From contig CM040451.1 of assembly GCA_022749755.1 (NCBI GenBank), positions 10,243,871 through 10,307,870 of the forward strand: a stretch of 64,000 nt of DNA, written 5' to 3'. Shown here piece after piece: positions 11,465 through 24,400 of the stretch. Source of the stretch: Azadirachta indica. Its lineage: Eukaryota; Streptophyta; Magnoliopsida; Sapindales; Meliaceae. Every line of letters starts with the position of its first letter. Position 1 is the first letter of the stretch. The notes below the pieces were generated by a model, which was not told the DNA's origin, ran no database searches, and saw only the letters and a list, made by a program, of their open reading frames with translations. Made by a program: the position numbers and the translations under genes.

Positions 11465-12167
11465 TAGTAAGTTCATATACACATCTATGAAGTAATTATT
11501 TTAAATGTACCAAGTTCTAGCAAAACTCTTGACTCACCGTTCAAATTGAAATTAATGCAGCGGCTATATGGCTCCAGAGTATGCAATACATGGACAATTG
11601 TCAGTAAATCGGACGTCTTCAGTTTTGGAGTGTTGTTTCTGGAGATGGTAACTGGTAAGCGAAACAACTGTTCCGGGAACGGACAGATAATAGGAGACCT
11701 ATTAATCTTTGTAAGTATAAACAAAACGAACATTGAAACATGTCCATTTTCTGTAACAGAGAAGATTGAATTGGATAAACAATTATCTCCTTTGGTGCAC
11801 TTTGAATTCTTGCATTGCAGGCATGGAAAAATTGGAGGGAAGGGACAACGATGAATCTGATAGATCCCGCCTTGACTAGGGGTTCAAGAGCTGAAATGAT
11901 AAGATGCATCCACATCGGATTGCTGTGTGTTCAAGAAAATGTAGCCAGCAGACCGACAATGGCTTCAGTTTTTCTAATGTTAAATAGCTATTCCCTCACT
12001 CTTCCTGTACCTTTGGAGCCAGCATTATTTATGCACCCATTGAATCCGACATGTCATCCTCAATGGGCTACTACAATTCAAGACTCCAGGAATCCGATCA
12101 GTCTAGGACTGAAACTCGCCCGTTGTCAGTAAACGATGCTTCAATTACCGAACTAGATCCTAGATAA

Positions 12168-13842
12168 GATTAGGAAATGGTTTCGGTTCTCAACATGTTT
12201 CTGAATTTGTTTCTGTTAATCATTTGTTTATACGGAAATTGATAGTATCATTTTGAGCTATCTAGGACCCCAGTTGATGAGTGTATTTATGAAATTAGCT
12301 TCCTACAAATCAATTTCCTTTTATTGATTGTTCCACAGCTTTATAGTATTGATAATACATATATTCCAATAAGAATATTCGTCAGTTCTTCTAATTCTCA
12401 TCTTCCTTCGTCAAAAGCGGGATGATTCATTTTGATGGTCAAATTTTGATCCAAGTCGAATGAGGGTGAAAAGGTTAATATTGTGGGTCCAGAGTGGCTG
12501 TCTTCAAGCACTTCTGTTTAATCAACTTTTTTTCATTGTACTTTCCTAAACAAAACAAAGCTTTCATTATATTTCAAAGCTTTGACTAGTTCTTAATTGA
12601 GTTTACAGGGTCAAAGTACAAGAAGCGGAATGTATGACGATTTCTCCCTTTTTGAATCTTAAGAAAAAAAAAAAAAAGGAACCCAAACTCTGAGTCTGTT
12701 TCTGCTGAAGCCCAGGTTCAAGCCCAAGTCCAGAATCTAATCATTCTCTCCCATTTAAAAGAAGCCCGTTGATTCTACCCTCGAATTAGCAGACCGTAAT
12801 GTCTTAATGTTTTGAATAAATTCCGGTTAATCTGACCAAACAAGAGATTGAAGACAGATTTATGTTTTAATTGAATGCGAATGATCAGTTGTCTTTCTTT
12901 TGCTTGCACTATCATCCGTGCTAACACAATATTTCCCATAATGCCCCTTGTTTTCCTTCTCTTTGAATGGTTAAAAAGCTTTTCAGGATGCACGCGAGAT
13001 GAAAACATACTATCATTATAAATTAATTGCATGGTTGAGGTTGCCAACAATCCATAGAGAAACTGTCAAACACACGGAGAAACATTTAATTCATTTATTA
13101 TTAAACAAACTATAAGAAAGTAATTATTTATATATTTCGAAGAAAACAAGTCAAAATTATCCCGTAAAATTAAGTCCTTCCATAAACATTCCTTTAATTA
13201 CTTGGTCCAACACATTCAAATAAATATTTTTTTCATGGCCAAACAGCTATAAAACTGGACAAACAGTGGAGGGGAAAAGAGTTACTTTCTTTACTGATTT
13301 TACAGAGTCAAACGACAGGATTGCTATATGATAGTATTGCGTAAGAGATTTAAAGATATAGATCATCATACTAAGCATTTCCTTGCTAACTAAATTTTTA
13401 CAGAGCCTTACTTGATACGGCAAAGCTGTCCACATTTTGTATTAATACAACTTGTTGACCTCTGCAGCCTGCCATCCTCGGCATAATCTTTATTATTTTA
13501 CGGCTGGCCAAATCTTAAATCTTGAACAAATAAGTCTTACCAATCAATCTCTACCCTCTCAAAATTTTCACATTTCTGTCGTAATCAGACAGAAAAATAC
13601 TTGGTTAATCTTCGAAGCAATCTGCAAATAACTAATCGAAAAGTTTCAAGACAAAATAAGCCGTCAAAGATAGCTGCACAAATATTAATTATATAAATAT
13701 TTAAGAGGTAAATACGTTGTGCAGGTGCCCTGTGGCGAAAACAGACGCGTCTTTACTTACTCCAACTCATTGAAAAACAATATCAGATATCCATGATCAT
13801 GTTGTTAGAAATATCCTTTCTATCAAGAACACAGCAACAAAA
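12168..13842. other. Intergenic region between CRK pseudogene and intact CRK
   Basis: No exon of a known family was recognised on either strand. The distal part must hold the promoter of the CRK starting at 13843. A TTGACC core (W-box type) lies near 13454. A poly(A) run at about 12664-12677 is unremarkable. Confidence 0.5.
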
Positions 13843-16800
13843 ATGTTTTTCCAACAGATTCCAGGAGCCTGTCTTCTCTTGCTCACAATTTTGGTGACTA
13901 TTTGCTTCATTAATTGCCAGCCAACATACAATAAACATGTCTGCTTAGGTCCAGGAAATGATACAGCCCCGGCTGACTATATTTCCAATCTTAATTCTCT
14001 GTTAGATTCCTTATCCTCTAAAGCTTCTTCCCATAGCTTCTACAACAATTCATCCAATGGAATCTACAGCCTCTACCTCTGCAGAGGAGATGTTTCTACT
14101 AGTACGTGTCAAATTTGTGTCAGCAATGCTACACAAGAACTCAGAAGACGTTGCCCCTCTGATAAAAATGCAATCATTTGGTACGATGAATGCATGTTAT
14201 GGTATTCTAACTTCAGTTTCTTCGGAAGGGAACAAGTGTCTCCTTATCTGTTGATGTGGAATGTTCAGAATACCACAACGCCTGATGAACAAAATTATGG
14301 AGCGCTATCTTTGATATACTCTTTAATAGAATCTGCGCCATACACAGACAAGATGTTCGGAACAAAGGATGGAATTGTGGCTAACGGGGTTCAGCGTGGA
14401 TATGCTCTGGTGCAGTGTACTAGAGATATCAATAGCAGTTCATGTCACTCGTGTTTGGGCACGTTGACTAATGAAATCCAGAGTTGTTGCCAAGGTAGGA
14501 GAGGTTGGCGTATTTTGAGCCCAAGTTGCAACTTAAGGTTCGAGGAATCCCAATTCTATCAGCAATCATCGGCTCCACCACCATCAGTACCAACGCCTGA
14601 CGACGGAGGTCAGTCAAACAGGCTAATTTTAGCACCTGCATCTTTTAATATTAGACGATATTTAGCTTAAATTTAATAAATCAACAGTTTCGTCTATTTT
14701 CCCCTACAGGAAAAAGGGTAGCACTCTGTTTTCCCCCCGATTTTTTCATATGTTTTGCCTTCTTTTATGAATCATAAACTAGTGTTGCAAATAACCAGAG
14801 AACAACAATTAACGTGAAAATTAGATAATTAAGACTAACAGGTAATTGTTGCCTTTCTATCTTTCCATAGAAAATGGGAATAAGGCATTGACCATAACCT
14901 GATAGCCGATGTCACATTCATGCATAACAAAGCTCAGCCATTGAATTTTTAATCACGTTGTCCCCGAAATTGAAATTGCTTGTGTGTTTGATAACAATAG
15001 GCGAGGTAAGTGGAGTTTTATTCTTTCTTCTGCAATCCAGATTTGGGCTAGTTCCGGTATATGACCGGCAAAACCAACTCCTAATCTCTGCTACTTTTTG
15101 CTTGAAAACGAAATATGACGTGCACTACAGAGGGTAGACTATTTGTCTCGTGCTCTTGACGAGTTCAAATTGAATATATTCAATTGTTATTGATGGAAAA
15201 TTTCTCCATCTGCAAAAAAATTTATGATTGTTCCATAATGTAACACCAGGAAAAGGAGGAAAAAACACAACAGTGATTGTAGCCGTCACTGTATCATCGG
15301 TAGCAGCTGTTGCAGCAGCTCTTTTAGGTGTCTGGTATTATTTATCCTGTTGCAGAAGGAGAAGACGAAAAGGTAAACATAATCAAGCCATTCTTCTAAA
15401 ACACATTGTGTTAACTTGCTATTTTTGACAAAATGATTTATTATGTAATCAGGGGAAGGAACAAGCCAGGAAATTCTTTTACGAAATTTTAAACGCTCAA
15501 ATCGGCCAGCAGCGGAGGAACATATTCATGTAGCAGGTGATCAACACAGTGGAGAAATGCATTACTTCAGTTTAGATACTATCCTGGCTGCTACAAACAA
15601 TTTCTCAGATGCCAACAAGCTTGGAGAAGGAGGTTTTGGCCCAGTTTACAAGGTTAATACGTAATAGTTTTTTGATGCATTGGCAATGAGAAATGATCTT
15701 TGTGATAGAAGTTGGTTCACTGTCCTTTACAGTAATTTACCTAATATGAAAAAGAAATTTGTTGTCAAAATTTAATTAACAACATCTATATGCACGGTAA
15801 ATTAATTATTGGTGAACCTTGTTGTGATGATATATAGCTCTAAGTGTCACTATCTTAAGATGAAATTCTTTCTTTTATTGACAAAGTTAGAAATGCTTCC
15901 AGGGAAAGCTGCCAAATGGAAAAGAAATTGCAGTTAAAAGGCTTTCATTGAGATCAAGGCAAGGTCTGGAGGAATTCAGAAATGAAGTGATCTTAATCAT
16001 CAAGCTTCAACATAAAAATCTAGTGAGGCTTTTGGGATACTGCTTGGAGGAAGATGAAAAGCTTCTAGTCTATGAGTACATGGCCAACACTAGCCTTGAT
16101 GCCTTCCTATTTGGTTCGTTCCTCTATCTCCTAGATATATGCTCTTAATTTATTTTTCTCTTCCTATGTGATTTTCTTCTAACAAAATCAGTAATTGTTG
16201 TTCATATGGTTGCTGAAAATAACGGCTAGAGCCAAGAGCTATGATCCATTTTAACAAGGCGCATTAGTAGACCCTTATCGCCCTTTCATAGTTCTCTAAA
16301 TCCGTTTATCTTTCGGTAGACAAGCAGTCCATTATAGTATATTTCCTCTTTTATATCCGTCACAGCTTCACATTTCAGAGAGAGTCATCTAAAGTCCTAC
16401 ATTGGAGCACAGTGGAACACAGCTTACTCCATTTTAATATTTACTAACGTTTGTTTGTATAAAAGAAGGTTTTACCTGTCTGAGAGCACTTAGGATCCCT
16501 GATTTTCAATGCAGACCCTGTGAAAAGTAAGGAACTAGATTGGGATAAGCGTGCAAACATAACTATTGGAACGGCAAGAGGCCTTCTATACCTCCACGAG
16601 GACTCTCGGCTGAAAATCATCCACAGAGATATGAAGGCAAGCAATGTGTTGTTGGATGACGAGATGAACCCCAAGATATCAGACTTTGGCACTGCAAGGA
16701 TTTTTGGAGGCAATCAACTTGAAGCCAACACTGAGAGAGTTGTTGGCACATAGTACGCCAACGCTATCACTTGCATTTACTATGAAATTAACACCTTATT

Positions 16801-17430
16801 ACTTTTGCTACACTTTCATTGTATTGACACAATATATATACTTAAAATGACTTTTTTATCTTTAACAGTGGCTACATGGCACCAGAGTATGCACTGGAAG
16901 GATTATTTTCAATGAAGTCAGATGTTTACAGCTTTGGAATCCTAATGCTAGAAATCATAAGTGGCAAAAGGAACAGAGGCGTTTATCACTCTGAGTGTGG
17001 CCAAAGCCTTCTAACATATGTAAGTTTGTCTTTCAAAATTTTATGCTTAAAGCCTTAAACATGAGGATCATTTTTCTGATGGTGAAACTCCATTAAAACT
17101 TATGATTCTTAACAGGCATGGCGGCTATGGAATGAAGGCAAAGGCACAGAAATGATTGATCCAAACATAGTTGAAACTTGTCCAGTCAATGAGACCTTAA
17201 GATGGATCCATATTGCATTATTATGTGTTCAGGATGACCCTGCACATAGGCCAACCATGTCATCAGTTTTTCTGATGCTTGGAAGCAAAGCAGTCAACCT
17301 TCCTCAACCATCGATAGCTCCATATGCTGGTAGATTTGCCACAATGTCTGATCTATCTACAACTTCAACATCTGGGATGGGAACAGGATCTCTCGCATCA
17401 GATCAGACAACAGCTAGCATTTCCAGCTAA
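13843..17430 (+). CDS. Cysteine-rich receptor-like protein kinase (CRK, DUF26 RLK), apparently intact
   Basis: Seven exons: 13843-14608, 15250-15372, 15453-15652, 15903-16113, 16515-16752, 16869-17019 and 17116-17430. All have GT-AG borders and the phases close to 667 codons plus stop, normal for CRKs. The protein has a signal peptide (about 1-25) and two DUF26/Gnk2 domains with C-X8-C-X2-C motifs ([26 protein letters not shown]). A short Pro-rich linker follows, then one transmembrane helix (exon 2) with a basic stop-transfer RRRRRKG. The Ser/Thr kinase has Gly loop [10 protein letters not shown], catalytic Lys in [17 protein letters not shown] and GYMAPEYA. It should sit in the plasma membrane with its DUF26 domains in the apoplast. 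CRKs act in pathogen, ROS and stress signalling; the ligand is unknown. It is a tandem neighbour of the dead CRK at 4971. No defect was found. Confidence 0.93.
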
Positions 17431-18024
17431 TATGAAGACTAATTCTGGTTTAAGCATTTTTTTTTCTGGCTTAATCAACAGAGGACTGTCATGTTACTTT
17501 TACAAATTCTTTTAACTTGCAACTACTTTTCTAGGAAAGTTTTTTTTCATTTATCTGCGAATACATGTCATTGGGAAGTCTAGTGAATAGTCTTGTATTA
17601 TTCATCTGACTCTAATTTTTTCCAATATATATCATTGTTTTCCATACAGATGTAAAAACTAGTATTTCTGCAGGTTCTGCTTAGGTTTAAGGTTCTTTGG
17701 TCTGTGATTTTAGGCCTAGATCATGGTCATGATCATCCTCATCTATGGCACCAAGAAAATTCACAAATAATCTCCTCGATGGTTCGCATAGTATGGAAAA
17801 GTTTTCATAAACAAAATGAATTTGTTCAGAAATAATATCAATAATCATCCAACAGGCAGCCGATCCCTATTACAGGAGTTGAGAACTTGTTTTCATTGAG
17901 CAAGAAAGGAAAATGACATCAATCAGTAAAACCAAAAAAAAAAAAAAAAAAAATTCCCTGGTTGTCAATCCTTAATTTTTAAAGTTTATCTGTCATATCA
18001 GAGTGATCATCCATTGTCCACAAG
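17431..18024. other. Convergent intergenic region (3' ends)
   Basis: Separates the plus-strand CRK from the minus-strand DUF26 gene and should hold both 3' UTRs. A poly(A) run lies around 17934-17953. No gene was seen. Confidence 0.6.
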
Positions 18025-19010
18025 CTACAACACTAAAAGAAACCCAAGCACTGCCACAATCATCCCAATTTCAACCACTGAAGGTGATGACATTCTCCCA
18101 ACACCTATTACCAAATAAACTACTTCAGTTTCACCAACAGCAACGAAAATGATGTCTAAATTTTCTGGTAAATATCATTAAACACAGAATTAGTCTTGAA
18201 AAAACCTCGGAAGATATAAAATAAGCAAAACAAATAGCATTTCTCAAATTTACCTGAAGGGGCAGAGATATTGGAATAAAATTGAAAATCATGGTACCAC
18301 ATGCTACAGCTTGAACCATAAATCTCCCATCCTCTTTTATTTCCAACTGTGGTTCTAAAAGTCATCAACTGATCATTCAAGCATTTGCCACAGTCACTCC
18401 TGCTGATATCTCTATTGCATTGAGCCATCCCATATCTCTTCCCACTTTGCACAGCATCAAAAACTGCAGTCTGAAACATGAGTGGCAGCCCTGGAGTTGT
18501 GGTTGCCAGTTCAGTCATCATGTTAAATCCTCCCGAAACCACAGATGGATCATCAAAATTGGTATCATTGGCCTTGGCCACAGAAGTTTGATCCCAAACA
18601 CCAAAGAAACCCAAGTCTGAATATCGAAGAAAACACCAGTTGAACCAAACCTTAACATTCTTGCTCTGTGAGCAATCATGCGAGGCTAATGTGATAGACT
18701 GCTTCGTACAATTAGCACAGTCTGAAGCAGAAATATCACCTCTACATTGTACAAGACCATAAACCCTGTTTGATCTTTTTCCTTTTGTTGCCTTGTAGAA
18801 ACCATTATGATCAGCTCCTTTTACAGCCAGAGAATTCAAAAGATTGTTGAGACTGCTTCGGAATGCAATGTCATCATCAGTAGAGTTATTATCAGCTTCC
18901 GAACACTCCCAATAAACACTAGCATTAATATCAGCAAAGCAAAGAGTATAGAACAACATCAACATTGAAGTTGACAATATAATGAACCTTCCTACATTGA
19001 AACTGAGCAT
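18025..19010 (-). CDS. Cysteine-rich repeat secretory-type protein with two DUF26 domains and hydrophobic tail
   Basis: Two exons on the minus strand, 18254-19010 and 18025-18104, join in phase to 278 residues. The start at 19010 gives a signal peptide (about 1-26). Two DUF26 domains follow with C-X8-C-X2-C motifs (CRGDISASDCANC; CNRDISRSDCGKC). There is no kinase. The small second exon encodes SSPSVVEIGMIVAVLGFLLVL and ends directly after this hydrophobic stretch. Such a tail suits a GPI-anchor signal, with the Ser-rich segment as the cleavage site, or a minimal transmembrane anchor. It lacks the cytosolic tail typical of plasmodesmata-located proteins, so the GPI option is preferred but inferred. 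Proteins of this type act in the apoplast; some DUF26 proteins bind mannose and are antifungal. It converges on the intact CRK. Confidence 0.88.
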
Positions 19011-22000
19011 CTTAATCTCTGTGAAGTCTTAGTAAAACCATGAAGAAGTAAACAGCAAAAGGCCATGAAAGTGGGATGGTTTTATAATTAAACACGACCA
19101 TCATTTAACAACCAAATCATGGCAATTTCACTTTTGTACGTTAAAAGTCAACTCTTTCATGCTTTAATATGCTGATCATACAATGGACTTTGATTTCATG
19201 CTTTGCAATAAAAAAGCAGAGTCAACTAAAGTATATTTGTAGTTTAGTGAATAATATGGACTAATTTCCACTAACTCACAGAATCGGTGGATAAGTGAAA
19301 GGCAACTAGTTAACATGATGAGATTAATATAAAATTAATAAATGATTATGAAGAGAATCTAAGCATAATAAAGGCCAAAAGAGCAAGCATTTGGAACCGA
19401 CTTTTTCTATTCATTTAGATAATTATAACCTAACCAGCCTATTAGATTTCAAACCTAAAAAGGAAGAAAAGGTAAGCATTTCTCAACTTTCTTCAAGCTC
19501 ATTGGTTATATCCTCGTCATTTAATTATAACATGTTCATGGGTATAACCCTTTTTTAAGGTTTATTATAATGAAATTAACAGTCAACAGAATGAACCCTG
19601 CTCACATTGAGCGGTTTGGAGAGTTTTAAGTTCTTAAACATGGAACATTAATATATTATTATTACTTTGACAAAATGTTTAAAATCTAAAATATAACGGC
19701 AAAATGGATTCTGCAACGACAGGTATAGCACTGAGTTCGAAAGAAATAATACAAAAGTGAAGAGTTTTGGCAATTTAAATTTAAAAAAAAAAAAATTAAA
19801 AGAGAATAGCTTCAAGTTAGTTAATGGCCAAATGGTATTGAGTTTAAAGACAACACAAACTCTCAGACGAAGGACAAATGAACATCACTATCTAGATCTA
19901 TGTCTTTAATTAGATTGCGGAGTAATGATAAATTCACCCCACTTTTTTATGTAAATAGTTTTTTTTTTATTGTATTTAAAATAACATCATTAATAATGAA
20001 TAACAGCAGGAAAAACTATCAGGAAGTGTGGCTGGATTTTATCATCACCCCAAATTTTGGGGTCGGCAGAGGCACACTGTGTCATGTGGCCCAATAATGG
20101 TACTAAAACCAGTCGGGTGGTTCGGTAAGATTCAAAACTCGGAGAAATAATCCAAGGGCCCAATGAGTCTTGGTTCGATCACGCGTGTGATTGTGATTTT
20201 ATGTTTTAATTTAAGTGAAAATAATGTTCCAAAACCAAACCAAATAAACATATTCCTTTTATTTCGGTTTAAGTAACTTGTACTATATATTTTGTTTTCT
20301 GTCAAAATCTTTCATCTTAAATCTCCACAACTTTAATGAAAATTTTATATATCGATATAAATATAGACATTTAAACCCCATATAACAATCAACTCATTCT
20401 CAAATATTAAAAGAATTTGAAATTTACAAATTAGTTTAAATTAAACTTACCTTCACAACTCACAAAAATCAACTGATATAAAGTGTGACGATAAAATCTC
20501 ATATTTAAAAATATCAACAAAAGTATGAGATTAGATTGAGTTATACATTTTAAGTGTTTTTGACTGGGAAAACGTGTTTTAGGTTATAAAATTCGAAAAC
20601 AAATATGCAACAAGTGTGTGAAAGCGTGCGCGCGTGCGTGCGTGCGTGCGGACAACATGTATTTAATTTTGATACCTAACTATTATAATTAAAAATTTGT
20701 GGGTGACTGAAGTTTTCAAATATATACTCAAACATGGAGGAGAAACATTAAGCACTAGAAGGTTCCTATCCTACTCATGTAAAAATTGAAAGACAATTTT
20801 CCAGAAACGAAGCTAGCTAGCTAGCAGTCAAATCTAGGTTTGGTTTTGAGAAATAAAGTAAATACCAATAATGTAAATAATCCTTTCCACCTTGCGAAAT
20901 CCATTACCTTCCATAATGATAAAGACGTTGTTGAATATATTGGTAAATCTGGATCAAGCTCTAGATAATGACAACAACAACAACAACAACTGCAATCCAA
21001 TAAAAACATGAAAATGTGATTAAATGGTGACTGAGCAAACCAAGTTTTAACAAGTCATAAGTTGGTCGGATGCATAAATGCATTAAATGATTGTCGTTTT
21101 GCTTTATGTACGTATATATATATATATATATATATATATGCAGAATGAGTGTGAAGCTTCCTCAGTGTTTCACCATTTTAGTGCAATCCCAGCATACGAC
21201 GTCCCAATGAGATAATATTCAGATTAAAATATCGGTATTTTTAGTTTAAATAACATAACAAAGTTAAGATCATAGGATTAACTTAAACTAAGTAAAAAAT
21301 TTCAAAAAAAAGGTTCAAGTTGATGAAAGATAATCAATTGAAATAAAACCAAACTCGAGTTTAAAATGTATTTTATATTTCATGATATAAAAAGTTAAAA
21401 TTATGAGGTAGAATATATAGTTGTAAATAGAAATATATTTCTTTTTATTAATTTAAAGGTGTTGTTGGAAAAGATAAGAGCCCGATACATTAATAGAGTT
21501 TAGGTTAAAATCGGTATAATGACACTGAAAAGTAATAATATTGATTCTGATTGAGAAGAATTAATTCTTTAATATATGGATTTTGATTGTGACTTGACTT
21601 TTGGGTAAATATATTCTAACTCAACCCAAAATTATTACAATTAAAATAGCTTCACAACATAAACAATGTGTAAAAGTGTATTGATACATGCATCCTTTTT
21701 AATTACCAATTAAGAGATTTATCACAATATATAAAAAAATTTAAAATATTATTTAAAGAGGACGAACGTAGTAATACCATTGATCTACGTACGTATAATA
21801 ATAGTGTATTATTATTTTTGTAAATGCATAAATATAATATGACGTGGAGGGTGTAACAAGTGGCAAATTGTGATACGTCCTGAAGGTGATGTGGCAATTG
21901 GTCAATTATTCGATTACTTGTCAACGTTGTTTCTCGGAGTTTACACATTATTTATTGTTATTAAATGTATTACCCGTATTTATTTTATTTATTATTAATT

Positions 22001-22387
22001 ATTATCTAATTCTAATTTATTGAAAATCATATCGAACGCAGCCAAATCCAGCCCCAGTACTTTCTGAACGAAACTTCCGGCCGCTTTCATTCGCCTCCTG
22101 TAGCTCTCTATTCTCAGCCTCTCACATGCATACTTCCATAACTCGTTTGTACTTTTTCCCCGCGTGATTCATTGTAGAATTAACCAATTTTATAGCAATA
22201 AAATTCAATTTTTTTAATTTAAAATAATAATTAATTACAATACAGATTAGCAAGCAAATCCTGAAGGGCCAACGCCTTTTGGATTAATTGCCAACCCTAT
22301 TACAATAATTGTTAGATAAAGCCACCTCCCTCCTTATCCTCTATATAAATAAATAAATATATACATATATATATATATATATATAAA
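19011..22387. other. Gene-poor AT-rich intergenic interval
   Basis: No supported gene was found on either strand. It holds the promoter side of the DUF26 gene (19011 upwards), a GCGT repeat at about 20624-20649, an (AT)n run at 21112-21139 and a short AT run near 22362-22384. The longest open frames are under 90 codons and match nothing recognised. Confidence 0.55.
20624..20649. repeat. Short GCGT/GTGC tandem repeat
   Basis: Alternating GCGCGTGCGTGCGTGCGTGC, strikingly GC-rich inside AT-rich DNA. The purine/pyrimidine alternation would favour Z-DNA. Confidence 0.8.
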
Positions 22388-22388
22388 T

Positions 22389-23659
22389 TAAGAGATACCC
22401 CTTCAAATTTCATCCAAAAACAAATACCCTTAAACATGTGAAATGAAAGAATACTTCCCTACAGTTTAGATAAAAGAAAAATACCTCTTATAGTTATTAA
22501 TTTTTATACAAAATAACTATTATATCCTTAATTAATATTTAAAAATATATAAATATACTATTTTATTTTTATTATTAATATATAATAACTAATGTAACCT
22601 TACTACTTTAAAATAATATAATAAATTATATCTTTAATTAATATTAGTTATTTTAATAATTATACTTTATTTTTTTAGAATTTTATCCTACAATATTATT
22701 ATTTTAGCTAATTTAATTTTTATTATATTAATTTATTATAAACAAACCGTTAAAGTATATTACAAATAAAGTTAAATTTTCATATAAATAAAACACAATT
22801 TTTATAAGAAGAGTGAAATTGATAAAGTTATGAAATTGTTTAGTGAAATAAAAAAAAATATATAGTTTATTGTTGGAGAATTTACAAAAGAGGGGAGTAA
22901 GAAAGGCGGCAGTTTTGCATATTAGGATTTGAAATTTGGATAATTATGATATATGAATAAAAATTAAATTTTTATTTTGAGTAAATATTAAATAAATGTA
23001 AAATAAAATTATCGAGTTAAATTATCATTAATTAAATTCTTAATTTCAATAAATATTAAATACACGTAAACTAAAATTATTAAATTAAATTGTCATTAAT
23101 TAAATTCTAATTTTTAAATAAATATAAATTAAAATTATTTTTGATTATATACAAATTGAATTTCTTATACTTTACTTTGAAGTAATTAAGGGTATTATAA
23201 TCATATAAATAAAATTGGATGGTCAACTAATAGTTCAGGGGAGGTAAGTGTGCCTTTTCTTAAATCTTTCATTTAAGTGTTAAAATGTCAAACCTCAAGA
23301 GAGGTATGTGTTAAAACTTCTAAATTAATATAATAAGAATAAGATTATCCAAAATAATAATAATTGAGAATAAAATTATAAAAAAAATTAATAGTATAAT
23401 TTTTAAAAGAAATAAGTTAAAAATATAATTCATTATAATATTTTAAAGTTAAAAAAATATATTGATCATTACGTATTAGTAATAGGAATAAAATAATCTA
23501 TTTATATATCTTTTAAATATTTAAAAGTATAATAGTTGTTTTACATAAAACTTAATAATTTTATGTAATATTTTTTTTTCCAAACTTGAGAAAATATTTT
23601 TTTCTTTGAATATGAGAGATAATCCTCCTTTAACTTATTTTTGAGAGAAGTATCTCTTA
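22389..23659. mobile_element. Element with long terminal inverted repeats (fold-back or MULE-like), non-coding
   Basis: The left end starts TAAGAGATAC (22389-22398) and the right end finishes with its exact complement GTATCTCTTA (23650-23659). Inside, the arms keep pairing imperfectly for roughly 300 bases. For example, the left segment around 22505-22640 matches the reverse complement of about 23420-23545. The 1.27 kb element has no coding potential. Long arms and lack of genes suggest a fold-back element or a non-autonomous Mutator-like element. No flanking duplication could be seen, partly because (AT)n DNA lies on the left and another element abuts the right end. The class is therefore uncertain, but the inverted symmetry is clear. 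Confidence 0.65.
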
Positions 23660-23923
23660 GTGCCCGTTTGGTTTGATTTAGTTTTTTTAAAAGGTGAAAT
23701 TGTCTAAAATACCCTTACTTTATTTTAAAAATTTTACGTAATTTTTTTAAAATAAAACATTAAAAATTTATCTATTAAAGTAATTATTCAAATTTTTTTC
23801 AAAAGTCATTTGTAACGACCAAACAATTAATTAATTTTTATTAAAAACTCTACTAATAAAAATTTTACGGATAAAAACTCTACTTTAAAAAATTTTATTT
23901 AAAAAGTTATACCAAACATACCC
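23660..23923 (-). mobile_element. AT-rich MITE, copy 1
   Basis: About 264 bp with imperfect terminal inverted repeats: GTGCCCGTTTGGT on the left, and the complement of the right end reads GGGTATGTTTGGT. It is flanked by TTA on both sides (23657-23659 and 23924-23926), which fits the three-base target duplication of PIF/Harbinger (Tourist-like) MITEs. Its reverse complement matches the copies at 33979-34400 and 46797-47306 over most of its length. Confidence 0.7.
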
Positions 23924-23931
23924 TTAACATC

Positions 23932-23934
<3 letters not shown>

Positions 23935-23971
<37 letters not shown>
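23935..23971. repeat. (AT)n microsatellite
   Basis: Perfect alternating run of about 18 units, just right of MITE copy 1. Confidence 0.92.
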
Positions 23972-23974
<3 letters not shown>

Positions 23975-24400
23975 AAAATTCATCACTTAATTATTTAATG
24001 ATAAGAATTTGATTTTGGATAGGATTGAGATTATTGATTTTCGACGCTTTCAATCTGCTTGCCCCAGCCTATCAGCGTATATAACTTTAATTAAAAACCT
24101 GAACCTTTTTTAAACTCCATTAAACATCCAGTTTTCTTATATAATTGATCATTTGATTGATCAAAATTAACTTTTCAACAGGCAAAAAGCCACATTGTAC
24201 GTATCTGTTTGTCTCTCATATCAGCAACTGTATATCCTCTATTATATTCCTATTAGCCCACTAGTTCAGTTCTTTTTCCTTTTTTAATTCTACTTTTTGT
24301 TATTTTCCTCAGAAAACCTGCCAGTTTTCACCATTATATAATTGTCTCTTGATTCTTGCAGCAGCACCCAGATTGCCAACCAATTTCTGATCTACTAGCC

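Noticed and set aside
18420..18620. Plus-strand open frame opposite the DUF26 gene
   Set aside because: Antisense shadow of the minus-strand exon with conserved cysteine motifs.
20624..20649. GCGT run considered as a CRISPR-like or regulatory repeat
   Set aside because: A simple tandem tetranucleotide repeat with no spacers. A plant nuclear context makes CRISPR irrelevant.
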